Assembly: GCA_944383765.1 (NCBI GenBank)
Contig: CALWQT010000001.1
Coordinates: 434,001-498,000 of the forward strand
Source of the DNA: an uncultured Lachnospiraceae bacterium
GTDB lineage: Bacteria; Bacillota; Clostridia; Lachnospirales; Lachnospiraceae
Direction: 5' to 3'
DNA length: 64,000 bases
Shown here in pieces: positions 43,403-52,881 of this stretch (position 1 is the stretch's first letter; each line of letters opens with the position of its first letter). The notes below the pieces were generated by a model. That model was not told where the DNA came from and ran no database searches. It worked only from the letters and a program-made list of their open reading frames with translations. Position numbers and translations under genes: made by a program.

Positions 43403-44326
43403 CTATTTTCCAAGTTTAATACGGGGATCGATCCACGCATTCAAAATATCTGTTATCAGATTCGCAATGATGATGAATGCCCCGTAGAGAATCGTCAATG
43501 CCATGATCATGGTATAATCCCTGTTGGTAATACTGGTAACAAACTCTGCCCCGATTCCCGGGATGGAATACAGGCTCTCGATCACAAAGCTTCCTGTCAG
43601 CATCGTCGCAACCAATGGCCCTGCATAAGTGATGACCGGAAGCATGGCATTTTTCAGGCCATGGCGCCAGATTACCAGTTTTTCCGAAGTCCCTTTTGCT
43701 TTCGCCAGAACCATGTAATCCTGTTTCATTACTTCACGCAGACTGGATCTTACCAGACGGGCAATCATGGATATGGGGTAAAATGCCATTCCCATAGCCG
43801 GAAGTATGTAATGCAGAGGAGAAGAAAGTCCTACAAAGGGAAGCCACTGGAGCACCACACCAAACAGCAGAAGAAGGAGCACAGAAAGAAGGAAACCTGG
43901 CATACTGACACCAACGGTTGCCAGAAAAAGGACCAGATTAGACAACCATTTTCTCTTGGTAAAGGCTGCAACCGTTCCCATGGTCACTCCCATGACCAGA
44001 GCAAAGCAGAAACTGACTGCTCCCAGTCTGGCTGTATACGGAAGACCATTTTTGATGATCGTTTCTATACTTTTTCCTTTTCTGTAAATGGATACTCCCA
44101 AATCCCCATGCAGCAGGTTTTTCATATACATGACATACTGCTCCAATATCGGTTTGTCCAGGCCATATTCTTCATACAGCTTATCCAAGACTTTTGCCGG
44201 CAGTTTGATGGTCTCTCCTGCAAACGGAGAGCCGGGAATGATTTTCATCAGAAAAAAGGTTACCGTTGCCAGCAAAAACAAGGTTACTATCCCTATAGCC
44301 AGCCGTTTCATAATATATTTCAACAT
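43403..44326 (-). CDS. Second peptide importer permease, OppB/DppB type
   Basis: A 307-residue permease: MLKYIMKRLAIGIVTLF, TFFLMKIIPGSPF, EAA loop YMVLAKAKGTSEKLVIWRHGLKNAML, and terminus WIDPRIKLG. GGAG precedes the ATG. It follows the S9 peptidase gene by 18 bases. Confidence 0.93.
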   Translation of the reverse strand: MLKYIMKRLAIGIVTLFLLATVTFFLMKIIPGSPFAGETIKLPAKVLDKLYEEYGLDKPILEQYVMYMKNLLHGDLGVSIYRKGKSIETIIKNGLPYTARLGAVSFCFALVMGVTMGTVAAFTKRKWLSNLVLFLATVGVSMPGFLLSVLLLLLFGVVLQWLPFVGLSSPLHYILPAMGMAFYPISMIARLVRSSLREVMKQDYMVLAKAKGTSEKLVIWRHGLKNAMLPVITYAGPLVATMLTGSFVIESLYSIPGIGAEFVTSITNRDYTMIMALTILYGAFIIIANLITDILNAWIDPRIKLGK

Positions 44327-44344
44327 TCTGTGATATCTCCTTCT

Positions 44345-46315
44345 TTAGTCATTGCTTCCGTTCAGATACCGGTCAAACCAGTCCTTCATCTCCTTCAGCC
44401 TTCTGATCCTGTGCAAAGGCTTTCCACTTCTGGAAAGTTCATGATTTTCTCCTTCAAACAGAAATGCTTTAGAAGGCACGCCATGATATTTCAGCGCGGC
44501 AAACATCTGCATTCCCTCGGAAAGCGGACAATTGTAATCTTTCAGAGAATGCAGAAACAGGGTCGGTGTTTTTACCCGGTCCGCATAAGCGACAGGAGAC
44601 CTCTCCCAAAGCTCTTTCGGAGCTGTCCAGGGTGTTTTGCCTCCGTTTTCCTCTACATCAAAAGAAAAACCGATCTCGCTGCAGCCGAAGTCCGAAAGCC
44701 AGTTGGAAAAACTCCTCTGGCTTACAGCCGCCGCAAAGCGGTCCGTATGTCCGATGATCCAGTTTGTCATCCAGCCGCCGTAACTTCCCCCTGTAACGCC
44801 TACTCTCTGAGGATCAATGGCGGGATAACGTTCCAGAATATGGTCCGTAAATTCCATAAAATCTGTGAAATCAATGGTTCCGTATTTTTCTCTCAGATCT
44901 GCGAATTCATTTCCTCTTCCGTCTGATCCTCTCGGATTGCAGAAAAGCACAAAATATCCCTCATTTGCCAGCCACTGCATTTCATGAAAAAAGGTATTTC
45001 CAAATGCCACTCTGGGGCCGCCGTGCATATCCAGAATTGCCGGATACGTCTTGGCTGGGTCATAATCTTTCGGAAGGATCACCCACCCGTCAATCTTGAT
45101 TCCATCACTGTCAGTAAATCCCTCATAAACAGGTTCTCCCACATATTTGTCCTTCAGGATCTGACCATTCAGTTCTGTTACCTGGCTGTATGTACCTGTT
45201 TTCTCTTCATAATAATACAATTCCTGAAGTTTTCCCGGTGTTCTTCCTGCTATCAGAAGGCCACCCTTCACAGCCGCAAAGCAGTCAACACTTCCATCAA
45301 AAGCGAAGGCTTTCTTTACCTGACCGTCTGTACATTCGTAGATTTCACCGGTGGTTCCCACACATGATACAAACTGGATTCCCTTATCCTTTCCGATCAG
45401 CTTTTCTCCGCCTCCCAGCATGATATCACCAGTAGGAACAGAACCGATTCCATGTCCGAATTCTGCATATTTTGTTACCTTTCCGTGTTCCCACCGATAG
45501 ATATCCGGATACTGATTGCTGCCATACTGTTCCATCTTGCTTCCGGCAAACCATATTTCCTCATTTACAGATGCAAACAACCCGATTGTCATCTGGTCCT
45601 GATCCACCAGCACCTGTTCTTTCCCTGTCTGTATATCCCAGGAAAATAATCCTCTCGTCTTAGGCATAAGGCTGTCATAAGAAGCTCCTGTATAAATCAG
45701 TTTCTGTCCGTTAATCTGAAATCCGTCCACACCGAACAGATCCGAAGTCACCTTTTGAATCCGCTTCTCTGTCTCCTCATGTTCCTTGAACACAAACAGG
45801 GATCGGCGATGACGGGATACAAAATATGCTCCGTTTTCCCAATAAGGCAGTTCTTCCAGAATATGGTAATCCTGATATTCTGCCAGCTCTTCCTCATCTT
45901 CCGGCTGGTTCAGGTCCACTACGGCTGTGAACGCATAGCAGTCTGCTGATATTTTTTTAATGGAATCAACCTGGAACGGAAGTTCAAACGCTCTTTCCGC
46001 TTCCCCTCCACTTGTACTCAACCGGTAAAATACAGTTTTCTCTTTTCCTTTCTCTGCCTGATCTTCCGGAAATCTCTCAGAAGAGAACAGGACAGTCCTT
46101 TCCCCATCAAAAATAAGATTTGCCTCTGCGCCAAAAGAAGTCAGTTTCCTGACTTCTTTTGTCTGCAGATCCATCATATACACCCAAGAATCATAGCTAT
46201 TCTTTTTTCTGTTTGCCTGTTTTACCAAAAAGGCGGCTTCCGTTCCGGCCGGGGAAATCACAATACCGGAAAGAAATTTATAATCCATCAGATCGTCTAT
46301 ATTTAGTTTCTGCAT
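44345..46315 (-). CDS. S9 family peptidase (acylaminoacyl-peptidase/DPP-like)
   Basis: A 656-residue cytoplasmic serine peptidase. A beta-propeller (about 20-390) is followed by an alpha/beta hydrolase domain. The oxyanion segment is DMHGGPR (about 427), the nucleophile elbow GVTGGSYGG (about 504), Asp in HSLKDYNCP (about 588) and His in EGENHELSRSG (about 621). All three catalytic positions are present. It sits second in the second importer operon, between the binding protein and permeases, so imported peptides are its probable substrates. The propeller limits access to short peptides. Confidence 0.94.
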   Translation of the reverse strand: MQKLNIDDLMDYKFLSGIVISPAGTEAAFLVKQANRKKNSYDSWVYMMDLQTKEVRKLTSFGAEANLIFDGERTVLFSSERFPEDQAEKGKEKTVFYRLSTSGGEAERAFELPFQVDSIKKISADCYAFTAVVDLNQPEDEEELAEYQDYHILEELPYWENGAYFVSRHRRSLFVFKEHEETEKRIQKVTSDLFGVDGFQINGQKLIYTGASYDSLMPKTRGLFSWDIQTGKEQVLVDQDQMTIGLFASVNEEIWFAGSKMEQYGSNQYPDIYRWEHGKVTKYAEFGHGIGSVPTGDIMLGGGEKLIGKDKGIQFVSCVGTTGEIYECTDGQVKKAFAFDGSVDCFAAVKGGLLIAGRTPGKLQELYYYEEKTGTYSQVTELNGQILKDKYVGEPVYEGFTDSDGIKIDGWVILPKDYDPAKTYPAILDMHGGPRVAFGNTFFHEMQWLANEGYFVLFCNPRGSDGRGNEFADLREKYGTIDFTDFMEFTDHILERYPAIDPQRVGVTGGSYGGWMTNWIIGHTDRFAAAVSQRSFSNWLSDFGCSEIGFSFDVEENGGKTPWTAPKELWERSPVAYADRVKTPTLFLHSLKDYNCPLSEGMQMFAALKYHGVPSKAFLFEGENHELSRSGKPLHRIRRLKEMKDWFDRYLNGSND

Positions 46316-46330
46316 ATCATTCTCCTGCCA

Positions 46331-47995
46331 TTATTCAAAATATCCGTAAGAATAGATCGGGGCATCTCCTGGAACCATATAAACCCCTTTTAAGTTTTCC
46401 TTTTTCAGAGCCGGCTCATTGAAATCAAACAGCGGAATCACATATACCTGATCTTCTACCAGATATTTTTCAATCTCATGAAGCTTGGTCATGTACTCGG
46501 TCCGATCTACAATCTTTGCCGCATCTACCATCATCTGGTCATAAGTATCATCTGCTACTGCAGGAACCGGCTGCATATCTTTTGTCCACTGATTCAGGAA
46601 TTCAGAAGGATCATTGGTACACATCAACGCATATCTTGCCAGTTCAAAATCTCCCTGATCGATCTGATCATAGAATACGCCGGACTCTACTACTTCCAAT
46701 TCTACCTGAATTCCTACTGCTTTCCACATCTGCTCCAGCATCTGAGCCACATCAGCATGAATGGAGTTATTGGAATACTTGTATTTTAATTTCAGAGGAT
46801 TGGATTCATCATATCCGGCCTCTGCCAGAAGTTCTTTCGCTTTTTCCGGATCGTATTCCTGGAACTTCTGCACTTCGTCAGATTCTGTACGGAAATCTTT
46901 TTCAATTCCCTTCATTCCATAAGGAACATAACCGTACAATGGGGTATAGAAATCGCCGGCATTGATCGTTTTTACAATTTCCTCACGGTTGATAGAAATA
47001 GCCAGTGCCCTGCGGACATTCACATCTTTCAGAGCTTCCGGACCTGTCTCTCCGGAGTTCAGATCGATAGAATATACGGACTGCTGAGGTCTGTTCCAAA
47101 GTTCATTCTGATTTTCATAGGTTGGTACAATAGAAGCATTGATGGAAAGTGCCACATCCAGGTCTCCTGTCTTAAATGCAGCCGCCTGAGCGTCCATATC
47201 GGTCATTACCTGGAATGTAATCTGATCTACTGTCACATTCTCCGCATCATAATAATTTTCATTTTTGGTAAGAACTACTTTCTCATTTTCATTACAATAC
47301 TCCAGAACATAAGCTCCTGTAACCGGATATCCGGGCTCTATCGCCCATTCACTGAATCCGGCCTCTGCTACATCTGCACGAAGCGGCAGATAACCAGCAG
47401 CTGCAAGAAGGCCTGTGAAGAATGCGCAAGGAGTTTTCAGATGATAAACCACTGTTTTATCATCAAGAGCTTCCACACCTGGGAAAGAGAATGTTTCCAG
47501 ATCTACTTCTGTATCTGCCAGATATTCTTCTGCCCCTTCCAGATAACGTACTAATTTATCGGTTACAAAACCATTTTCAGCTCCATAAGTCAGGTTTCTG
47601 TTTACTGCATAAACAAAATCATTGGCAGTGATCGGTTCCCCGTCACTCCAGTAAATGTCATCTTTCAGCTTGATCGTATAAGTAAGACCATCTTCACTGA
47701 TTTCCGGATCACCTGCTGCCAGGTCCGGAACAACACTTCCGTCCTCCAGCTTTTTATATAGGCCGGAATACATATGTGCAATTGCATAGCGGTTTACCGT
47801 TTCTGTAGAAAGTCCCGGATCCAGCGTAGTAAACTGCTGTCCCACGCCTACGGTGATTTCCACCGGTTCCCCGGCAGCTGCTTCACTCCCAGCTTCTGCG
47901 CTGCTTGTACTGCTATCAGTTCCGCCTCCACAGCCTGCCAAAAGGCTGGCACACATAGTGGCAGATAAAACGATTGAAACTATCTGCTTTTTCAT
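46331..47995 (-). CDS. Second peptide-binding lipoprotein (SBP family 5)
   Basis: A 554-residue extracellular solute-binding lipoprotein, first gene of the operon. Signal peptide with lipobox LLAGCGGG (Cys about 22) and a Ser/Ala/Glu tether. Family-5 landmarks: TLDPGLSTETVNRYA (an OppA-like N-terminus), YTIKLKDDIYWSDGEPITANDFVYAV, and the VNVRRALAISINREEIV repeat. OppA-like character suggests oligopeptides. GGAGG precedes the ATG, and a strong promoter is at 48032-48060. Confidence 0.93.
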   Translation of the reverse strand: MKKQIVSIVLSATMCASLLAGCGGGTDSSTSSAEAGSEAAAGEPVEITVGVGQQFTTLDPGLSTETVNRYAIAHMYSGLYKKLEDGSVVPDLAAGDPEISEDGLTYTIKLKDDIYWSDGEPITANDFVYAVNRNLTYGAENGFVTDKLVRYLEGAEEYLADTEVDLETFSFPGVEALDDKTVVYHLKTPCAFFTGLLAAAGYLPLRADVAEAGFSEWAIEPGYPVTGAYVLEYCNENEKVVLTKNENYYDAENVTVDQITFQVMTDMDAQAAAFKTGDLDVALSINASIVPTYENQNELWNRPQQSVYSIDLNSGETGPEALKDVNVRRALAISINREEIVKTINAGDFYTPLYGYVPYGMKGIEKDFRTESDEVQKFQEYDPEKAKELLAEAGYDESNPLKLKYKYSNNSIHADVAQMLEQMWKAVGIQVELEVVESGVFYDQIDQGDFELARYALMCTNDPSEFLNQWTKDMQPVPAVADDTYDQMMVDAAKIVDRTEYMTKLHEIEKYLVEDQVYVIPLFDFNEPALKKENLKGVYMVPGDAPIYSYGYFE

Positions 47996-48031
47996 AACTT
48001 TATTTCCTCCTCACTCTGTTCGATGGAATGT

Positions 48032-48060
48032 ATTATACTGCTGTATGAATATTTTTTCAA
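48032..48060 (-). promoter_or_regulatory. Sigma-A promoter of the second importer operon
   Basis: On the minus strand TTGAAA (48055-48060), 17-base spacer, perfect TATAAT (48032-48037). The rest of 48061-48225 is AT-rich noncoding DNA holding a repeat of CTGTATGAAT. Confidence 0.8.
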
Positions 48061-48174
48061 GCTTTTATGAATAAAAATACATTTATTTCTGTTTTTTATA
48101 ATTAAAATCCATTTTTAAACGAACAAATGTGCATATTATACACACCCGCACTCCTCTGTATGAATTTTTATACA
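48041..48174. repeat. Two copies of CTGTATGAAT upstream of the second importer
   Basis: Identical ten-mers at 48041-48050 (in the promoter spacer) and 48156-48165; the distal copy is part of an inverted repeat TGTAT...ATACA (48157-48174). Possible regulator sites; chance is not excluded in AT-rich DNA. Confidence 0.3.
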
Positions 48175-48225
48175 ATCATTCTTTTCATAGCATTTATCCT
48201 GTTTTTATTTCCCACTACAGCAAAA

Positions 48226-48253
48226 GGCTGCGGACCTGAATTTGTCCGCAGCC
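48226..48253 (-). terminator. Terminator of the fructose operon
   Basis: Perfect ten-base stem GGCTGCGGAC/GTCCGCAGCC; TTTT follows on the minus strand. Confidence 0.85.
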
Positions 48254-48271
48254 TCAAAATATGGCTGTCTG

Positions 48272-49018
48272 TCATTCTGCCACAATCAGATTTCTCTCGT
48301 TTTTATAAGATTCTCCCGGAAGTTCATCTGTAATGATCCGTGCCTCATAAAAACTCCCAAAACTTACCGGGCTGATCTGATGGAACTTACGGCTGTCACA
48401 CAGTACATAAGCATTCCTGCTACGCCTCATGGCACATTCTTTCACCAAAGCCTCATCTACATCCGGGGTTGTAAATCCTGCCGTCCGGTTCACTCCGTTC
48501 GCCCCAAAAAAGCCTTTGGTAAAATTATATTTTTGCAAATTCACATATGCTTCGTTTCCCACGATCGCTTCTGTAGCCGCCTTTACCTGCCCGCCTATCA
48601 GCTGCACCCGAAAGCCTTTTGCTGCCAGTAAAAGGGCATGGGAAACTGCATTTGTCACAAAAGCCGAATCTTTTTCTGTTAAAAAGGGAATCATGCAGCC
48701 GGTTGTGGTTCCTGCATCCAGATAAACAAAATCACCCGGTTCAATCAAAGATGCCGCATATCTGCCGATTCTAATTTTTTCTTCCCTGTTCTGCTCTTCC
48801 CGCAAAGATACCTGCTCCTCTTTTGTGGTTACCGAGGTTTCTGCCTGTACAGCTCCACCGAAGACTTTTACCAAGGCTCCTTTTTCATGAAGCATGGTCA
48901 GATCCCTGCGTATGGTCGATTCCGATGTCTGAAATATCTCTTTTAATTCCTGAACCGTCACACTGCCCTTCGATTCCAACAGCCGCAGAATTTCTTCCTG
49001 CCTTTTTTCCGTGAGCAT
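48272..49018 (-). CDS. fruR: DeoR/GlpR family regulator of the fructose operon
   Basis: A 248-residue repressor. N-terminal DeoR helix-turn-helix RQEEILRLLESKGSVTVQEL with TSESTIRRDLTMLHEKGAL, followed by a sugar-phosphate sensor domain with YLDAGTTTGCM (about 97-107) and the FFGANGV region. The ligand is probably fructose 1-phosphate, as in related FruR. It sits at the end of the operon, 82 bases after fruA, rather than at the front. It may bind the direct repeats at 52012-52044. Gene symbol by context. Confidence 0.85.
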   Translation of the reverse strand: MLTEKRQEEILRLLESKGSVTVQELKEIFQTSESTIRRDLTMLHEKGALVKVFGGAVQAETSVTTKEEQVSLREEQNREEKIRIGRYAASLIEPGDFVYLDAGTTTGCMIPFLTEKDSAFVTNAVSHALLLAAKGFRVQLIGGQVKAATEAIVGNEAYVNLQKYNFTKGFFGANGVNRTAGFTTPDVDEALVKECAMRRSRNAYVLCDSRKFHQISPVSFGSFYEARIITDELPGESYKNERNLIVAE

Positions 49019-49100
49019 TCCCTATCTCCTCCAGTCAGATTGTGTTTCTGTCTCCTATTCTATAACGGAATGCCTGTTCCGGCAAGCGGATGGATGATTA

Positions 49101-51014
49101 TTATTCCACATTCTTTTTCAGGAGTCCCAGAAGAACTGCCCCTACAACAGTACCGATCACCAGAGCTGCCAGATACATCACGGAATTTCCCACTACCGGG
49201 AATACAAAGATTCCGCCATGGGGAGCCATCAGTGTACAGCCAAATACCATGGACAGAGCTCCTGCCACAGCTGCTCCTGCCACACAGGACGGAAGGACAT
49301 GGACCGGATCGGAAGCAGCAAAGGGAATCGCTCCTTCTGTAATAAATGCCAGACCCATAATGAAATTCACCGGGCCGGATTCTCTCTCTTCTTTTGTAAA
49401 TTTCTTTTTAAACAGCAGGGTGGCAAGCGCGATAGCACAAGGCGGAACCATACCACCGATCATGACAGCTGCCATAATATCATAATTTCCAGCAGCTATA
49501 GAAGCCGTTCCAAATACATACGCCGCTTTATTAAAAGGACCACCCATATCAATGGACATCATTCCTGCTACCAGCATTCCCAGGAGAATCTTGCTGCTTC
49601 CGCTCATTTCTGTCAGCGCAGTATTCAATGCGGTATTCAACGCTCCAATAGGAGGTTCTACCACATACATCATCAGTAATCCGATGATCAGGATTCCAAA
49701 CAAAGGATATAAAAGCACAGGCGCAATCTTCTCCAATGCCTGAGGCAGACGGCCAAACAGATTGCGGAGCAGCAGTACCAGATATCCGGCAATAAATCCA
49801 GCTAAAAGGGCACCAAGAAATCCTGATTTTCCATTTGCTGCAATCATACCGCCTACAAAACCGATTGCCAGAGCCGGTCGGTCACCAATACTCATAGCGA
49901 TAAATCCAGCCAGTACAGGAAGCATAAAACCAAATGCAATGCCACCGATTCCCTTCAGTGCTGCTGCTGCCGGAGTAATGGTACCGAAAGAAGAACGGGC
50001 TTCTGCCGACAATGTATTGATATCCACACTGAAACCATCAATCAGAAATGCCAGAGCTATCAGGATTCCTCCACCCACTACAAACGGGAGCATATGAGAA
50101 ACTCCATTCATCAGCTGCATATAGATCCGATGAGCAGCTCCTCCGGAAGTGTTCACTGTTTTTGCTTCAGATATATTTCCCGCCTGATAAACAGGGGCAT
50201 CTCCTTTCATCGCCCGCTCCACCAGAGAATCTGCTTTGCTGATTCCATCAGAGACCTGACATTCGATCAGTTTTTTTCCATGAAAACGGTCCATGGGGAC
50301 TTTTGCATCTGCTGCAACAATAATACAATCTGCCTGTTCAATTTCCGCTTCTGTCAGCACATTTTTGGCTCCCCCTGATCCTCTAGTCTCCACCTTGATC
50401 GAACATCCTTTTGCCCTGGCTGCTTTTTCCAGCCCTTCTGCCGCCATATATGTGTGGGCAATTCCAGTGGGACATGATGTAACAGCCAGGATCCTGCAGC
50501 TATCTGTCTTATCTCCACTCTCTGTCTGGGCATTCAGACGCTCATCAATATCCGGTTTCTCCTCATCTGCCGCATCTACCACTGCCAAAAATTCGTCTAC
50601 CGTTTTTGCTTCCCTCAGTTTCCTCACAAACTCTTCATCCATAAGAAGCACAGACAGTTTACTCAGTACGTCCAGATGCACATTATCTTCTGTATCAGGC
50701 GCTGCGATCAGAAAGATCAGATGTACCGGCATTCCATCCAAAGATTCAAAATCCACACCATCTTTCACCACCATGGCTGCCAGGCCCGGCTGCAACACAG
50801 CACTGCACTTTCCATGAGGAATGGCAATCCCTTCTCCGATGCCTGTCGTACTCTCTTCTTCTCTGAGATACACCTGTTTCCGGTATGCTTCTACATCCTG
50901 GATCTTCCCACTGGCATTCATCAGTTCTACCATCTGATCCAGTGCTTCCTTTTTCGTTCCTGGAGTTCCTGTCAAGCTAATGCTTCTTTTATCCAGCAAA
51001 TCCGTTATTCTCAT
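49101..51014 (-). CDS. fruA: Fructose PTS transporter, fused IIA-IIB-IIC
   Basis: A 637-residue membrane enzyme importing fructose as fructose 1-phosphate. Order: IIA (about 1-150) with the phosphorylated His in GIAIPHGK (about 64); IIB (about 170-270) with its active Cys in AVTSCPTGIAHT; and IIC (about 290-637) with about nine hydrophobic segments and a conserved GFMLPVLAGFIAMSIGDRP. All three phosphorylation and transport domains are intact. It follows fruK by 51 bases. Confidence 0.95.
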   Translation of the reverse strand: MRITDLLDKRSISLTGTPGTKKEALDQMVELMNASGKIQDVEAYRKQVYLREEESTTGIGEGIAIPHGKCSAVLQPGLAAMVVKDGVDFESLDGMPVHLIFLIAAPDTEDNVHLDVLSKLSVLLMDEEFVRKLREAKTVDEFLAVVDAADEEKPDIDERLNAQTESGDKTDSCRILAVTSCPTGIAHTYMAAEGLEKAARAKGCSIKVETRGSGGAKNVLTEAEIEQADCIIVAADAKVPMDRFHGKKLIECQVSDGISKADSLVERAMKGDAPVYQAGNISEAKTVNTSGGAAHRIYMQLMNGVSHMLPFVVGGGILIALAFLIDGFSVDINTLSAEARSSFGTITPAAAALKGIGGIAFGFMLPVLAGFIAMSIGDRPALAIGFVGGMIAANGKSGFLGALLAGFIAGYLVLLLRNLFGRLPQALEKIAPVLLYPLFGILIIGLLMMYVVEPPIGALNTALNTALTEMSGSSKILLGMLVAGMMSIDMGGPFNKAAYVFGTASIAAGNYDIMAAVMIGGMVPPCAIALATLLFKKKFTKEERESGPVNFIMGLAFITEGAIPFAASDPVHVLPSCVAGAAVAGALSMVFGCTLMAPHGGIFVFPVVGNSVMYLAALVIGTVVGAVLLGLLKKNVE

Positions 51015-51065
51015 TTCTATCTCCTTCTGCCCCTTGGTAATACCAAGATCAGGCTCATTCTTTCT

Positions 51066-51971
51066 TTAACCCAGACGGTTATACAATTCTCTGATTTCTG
51101 TTTCTGTAGCCAGCAACCGGGAAAATGCGCTTGCACTTCCCGCAGCCACGCCCATACGGAAGGCATGTTCATAATCTCTTTCTTCCTTCCATCCTGCAAT
51201 AAAACCTGCCACCATAGAATCTCCTGCTCCCACTGCGTTGATCAGCTTTCCTTCGGGTGCCGGGAGCATATGGCAGCCTCCTTCTTCATCCAGCAGGACA
51301 GCACCTTCTCCTCCCATGGATACCAGTACGTTTCTGGCTCCTTTTTCCTGCAGCTTTGCCGCATAAGGTATGACTTCTTCTCTGGTTCTGATTTCTGTTT
51401 TGAATATTTCTCCCAGCTCATGATGATTCGGTTTGATCAGAAATGGCCGGTATTCCAGCACATTCAAGAGCAGTTCTTTTGTGGCATCTACTACAAAATC
51501 CACACCTTTGGGACTCAGGAGAGCCATAATATCATGATACACGGAATCCGGCATGGTTGCCGGGATGCTTCCCGCCAATACCAACATATCGTCCTTTCCC
51601 AAGCCGGACAGCTTTTCTTTCATGGCCTCCAGTGCTTCCTTTCCAATGTCAGGTCCCATAGCATTGATTTCCGTTCCGTCAAAATCCTTCAGCTTGATAT
51701 TGATTCTGGAACAGCCTTCCGTAAGATGGATAAAATCGCAGCCCAACCCCTGAGCCTGAAGCATACGTTCGATTTCCTGTCCCACAAATCCTGCCGTAAA
51801 TCCAAGAGCTACATTTTCAATCCTCAGATTTCCAAGTACGGTGGAAACATTGATTCCTTTTCCTCCCGGCAGCATCTGCTCTTCTACCGTACGGTTCGTC
51901 TTACCCAGCTGAAATCCATCTACGGCAACCACATAATCCAGAGATGGATTAAACGTCACTGTGTATATCAC
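51066..51971 (-). CDS. fruK: 1-phosphofructokinase
   Basis: A 301-residue PfkB-family kinase making fructose 1,6-bisphosphate from the PTS product. N-terminal VTFNPSLDYVVAV and LPGGKGINVSTVLGNL (about 35-50), C-terminal GAGDSMVAGFIAGW (about 248) with the catalytic Asp. The start codon is GTG at 51971 with AGGAGG about 9 bases upstream. First gene of the fruK-fruA-deoR operon. Confidence 0.95.
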   Translation of the reverse strand: MIYTVTFNPSLDYVVAVDGFQLGKTNRTVEEQMLPGGKGINVSTVLGNLRIENVALGFTAGFVGQEIERMLQAQGLGCDFIHLTEGCSRINIKLKDFDGTEINAMGPDIGKEALEAMKEKLSGLGKDDMLVLAGSIPATMPDSVYHDIMALLSPKGVDFVVDATKELLLNVLEYRPFLIKPNHHELGEIFKTEIRTREEVIPYAAKLQEKGARNVLVSMGGEGAVLLDEEGGCHMLPAPEGKLINAVGAGDSMVAGFIAGWKEERDYEHAFRMGVAAGSASAFSRLLATETEIRELYNRLG

Positions 51972-52001
51972 TTTTCCAACCTCCTATTTCATTCTGGCCC
52001 T

Positions 52002-52030
52002 ATTATATAACCAAATTCATTCACTTTCAA
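52002..52030 (-). promoter_or_regulatory. Sigma-A promoter of the fructose operon
   Basis: On the minus strand TTGAAA (52025-52030), 17-base spacer, perfect TATAAT (52002-52007). Confidence 0.8.
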
Positions 52031-52044
52031 TCAAATTAATTCAC
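52012..52044. promoter_or_regulatory. Direct repeats over the fru promoter, candidate FruR operators
   Basis: CAAATTCATTCAC (52012-52024) and CAAATTAATTCAC (52032-52044), 12 of 13 identical, exactly 20 bases apart. One lies in the spacer and one just upstream of the -35 box. Direct repeats at two helical turns suit DeoR-family binding. Confidence 0.5.
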
Positions 52045-52116
52045 AAAATACGATGATATTTCTTGTGCACCATTCACAATCAGCCATATTCGTTCATCAT
52101 CAGTAACACAACCACA

Positions 52117-52147
52117 AAAAAAGTGTATGCCATCAGCATACACTTTT
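52117..52147 (-). terminator. Terminator of the yqfC-flippase operon
   Basis: AAGTGTATGC/GCATACACTT stem with a five-base loop, followed on the minus strand by a seven-T run. It overlaps the last stop codon. Confidence 0.88.
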
Positions 52148-52881
52148 TACTGCTTTTTATTCTTCATCCGATTCCTTAAAGCTCTGCGCCTAGTATCCTT
52201 CCACGATGACCGGTAAAATACAACCATGAAACACAAACTGACCAGAGCTCCTGCTCCCATTCCGAGCATAGATCCTTTCGCTGCAAAAGCCGCCGGATAA
52301 TCAGGATTTCCATATACCAGGCTTGCCTTTTCCCCTGACTGAAACAGCAGGCGCGCCACCAGGATACCGATTCCACCAGCCAGCAGCTGCTCTGACACCA
52401 GAGAAACTGCTGTCATCCTTCCATACCCGGTGCCGGAAATCAATCCTCTTAAGACACCTAAAGGTGCCATAACCCATGCTGTAAGAGGTAAAACAGAAAG
52501 CCCCAGCCTTACCAGGGAATTACCCGAAACTGCCATAATCTCCGTTGTTACCTTAGAAAGCAAAAATGCCGCAACCCCTCCTGCTGCTACAGACAGTAAA
52601 AGCCACTGTACTGCCATACGCTGAAGGGCTGAAACTTTTCCCATCCTCAGCTTTACACCGGCTTTTCCGGAAACTATTCCCGGAATCACTGCCTGCCACA
52701 AAGCAAACCATACCAGATACAAGGAAAAAGGCAGCAGCAAATAGCCAAACCCTTTCCATGTGGTAACCGGTATCAGCAATATTTTAAAAATGATCATACA
52801 TACCGCTGCCGTAAGGACTGGTTTCAGGGAATAGTTTCCCTGTTTTTTCCTTTTTCCTGTTTTTTTTCTATTCCTTGCCAT
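52147..52881 (-). CDS. Half-size MOP/SpoVB-like membrane protein
   Basis: A 244-residue protein with about six hydrophobic segments between a very basic N-terminus (MARNRKKTGKRKKQGNY) and a basic C-terminus. RMGKVSALQRMAVQWLLLSVA and LGVLRGLISGTGYGRMTAVS resemble the paired lipid-flippase motifs of SpoVB/MurJ relatives, where the RG..(Q/S)G..N/Y.T.......Q pattern is diagnostic. Those proteins have about 500 residues; this is half that. The missing TM arrangement could mean a truncated relic or a dimerising half-transporter. It overlaps the DUF3048 gene by 14 bases at the end of an operon. Confidence 0.6.
   Translation of the reverse strand: MARNRKKTGKRKKQGNYSLKPVLTAAVCMIIFKILLIPVTTWKGFGYLLLPFSLYLVWFALWQAVIPGIVSGKAGVKLRMGKVSALQRMAVQWLLLSVAAGGVAAFLLSKVTTEIMAVSGNSLVRLGLSVLPLTAWVMAPLGVLRGLISGTGYGRMTAVSLVSEQLLAGGIGILVARLLFQSGEKASLVYGNPDYPAAFAAKGSMLGMGAGALVSLCFMVVFYRSSWKDTRRRALRNRMKNKKQ

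Noticed and set aside
43298..44926. 542-codon open frame antisense to opp permease and S9 peptidase genes
   Set aside because: It spans three real genes on the other strand and has no domain or start signal; the sense genes have strong family matches.
50676..52010. 444-codon open frame antisense to fruA and fruK
   Set aside because: Opposite-strand shadow with Ser/His/Phe-rich composition and no start signal; fruA and fruK are certain.
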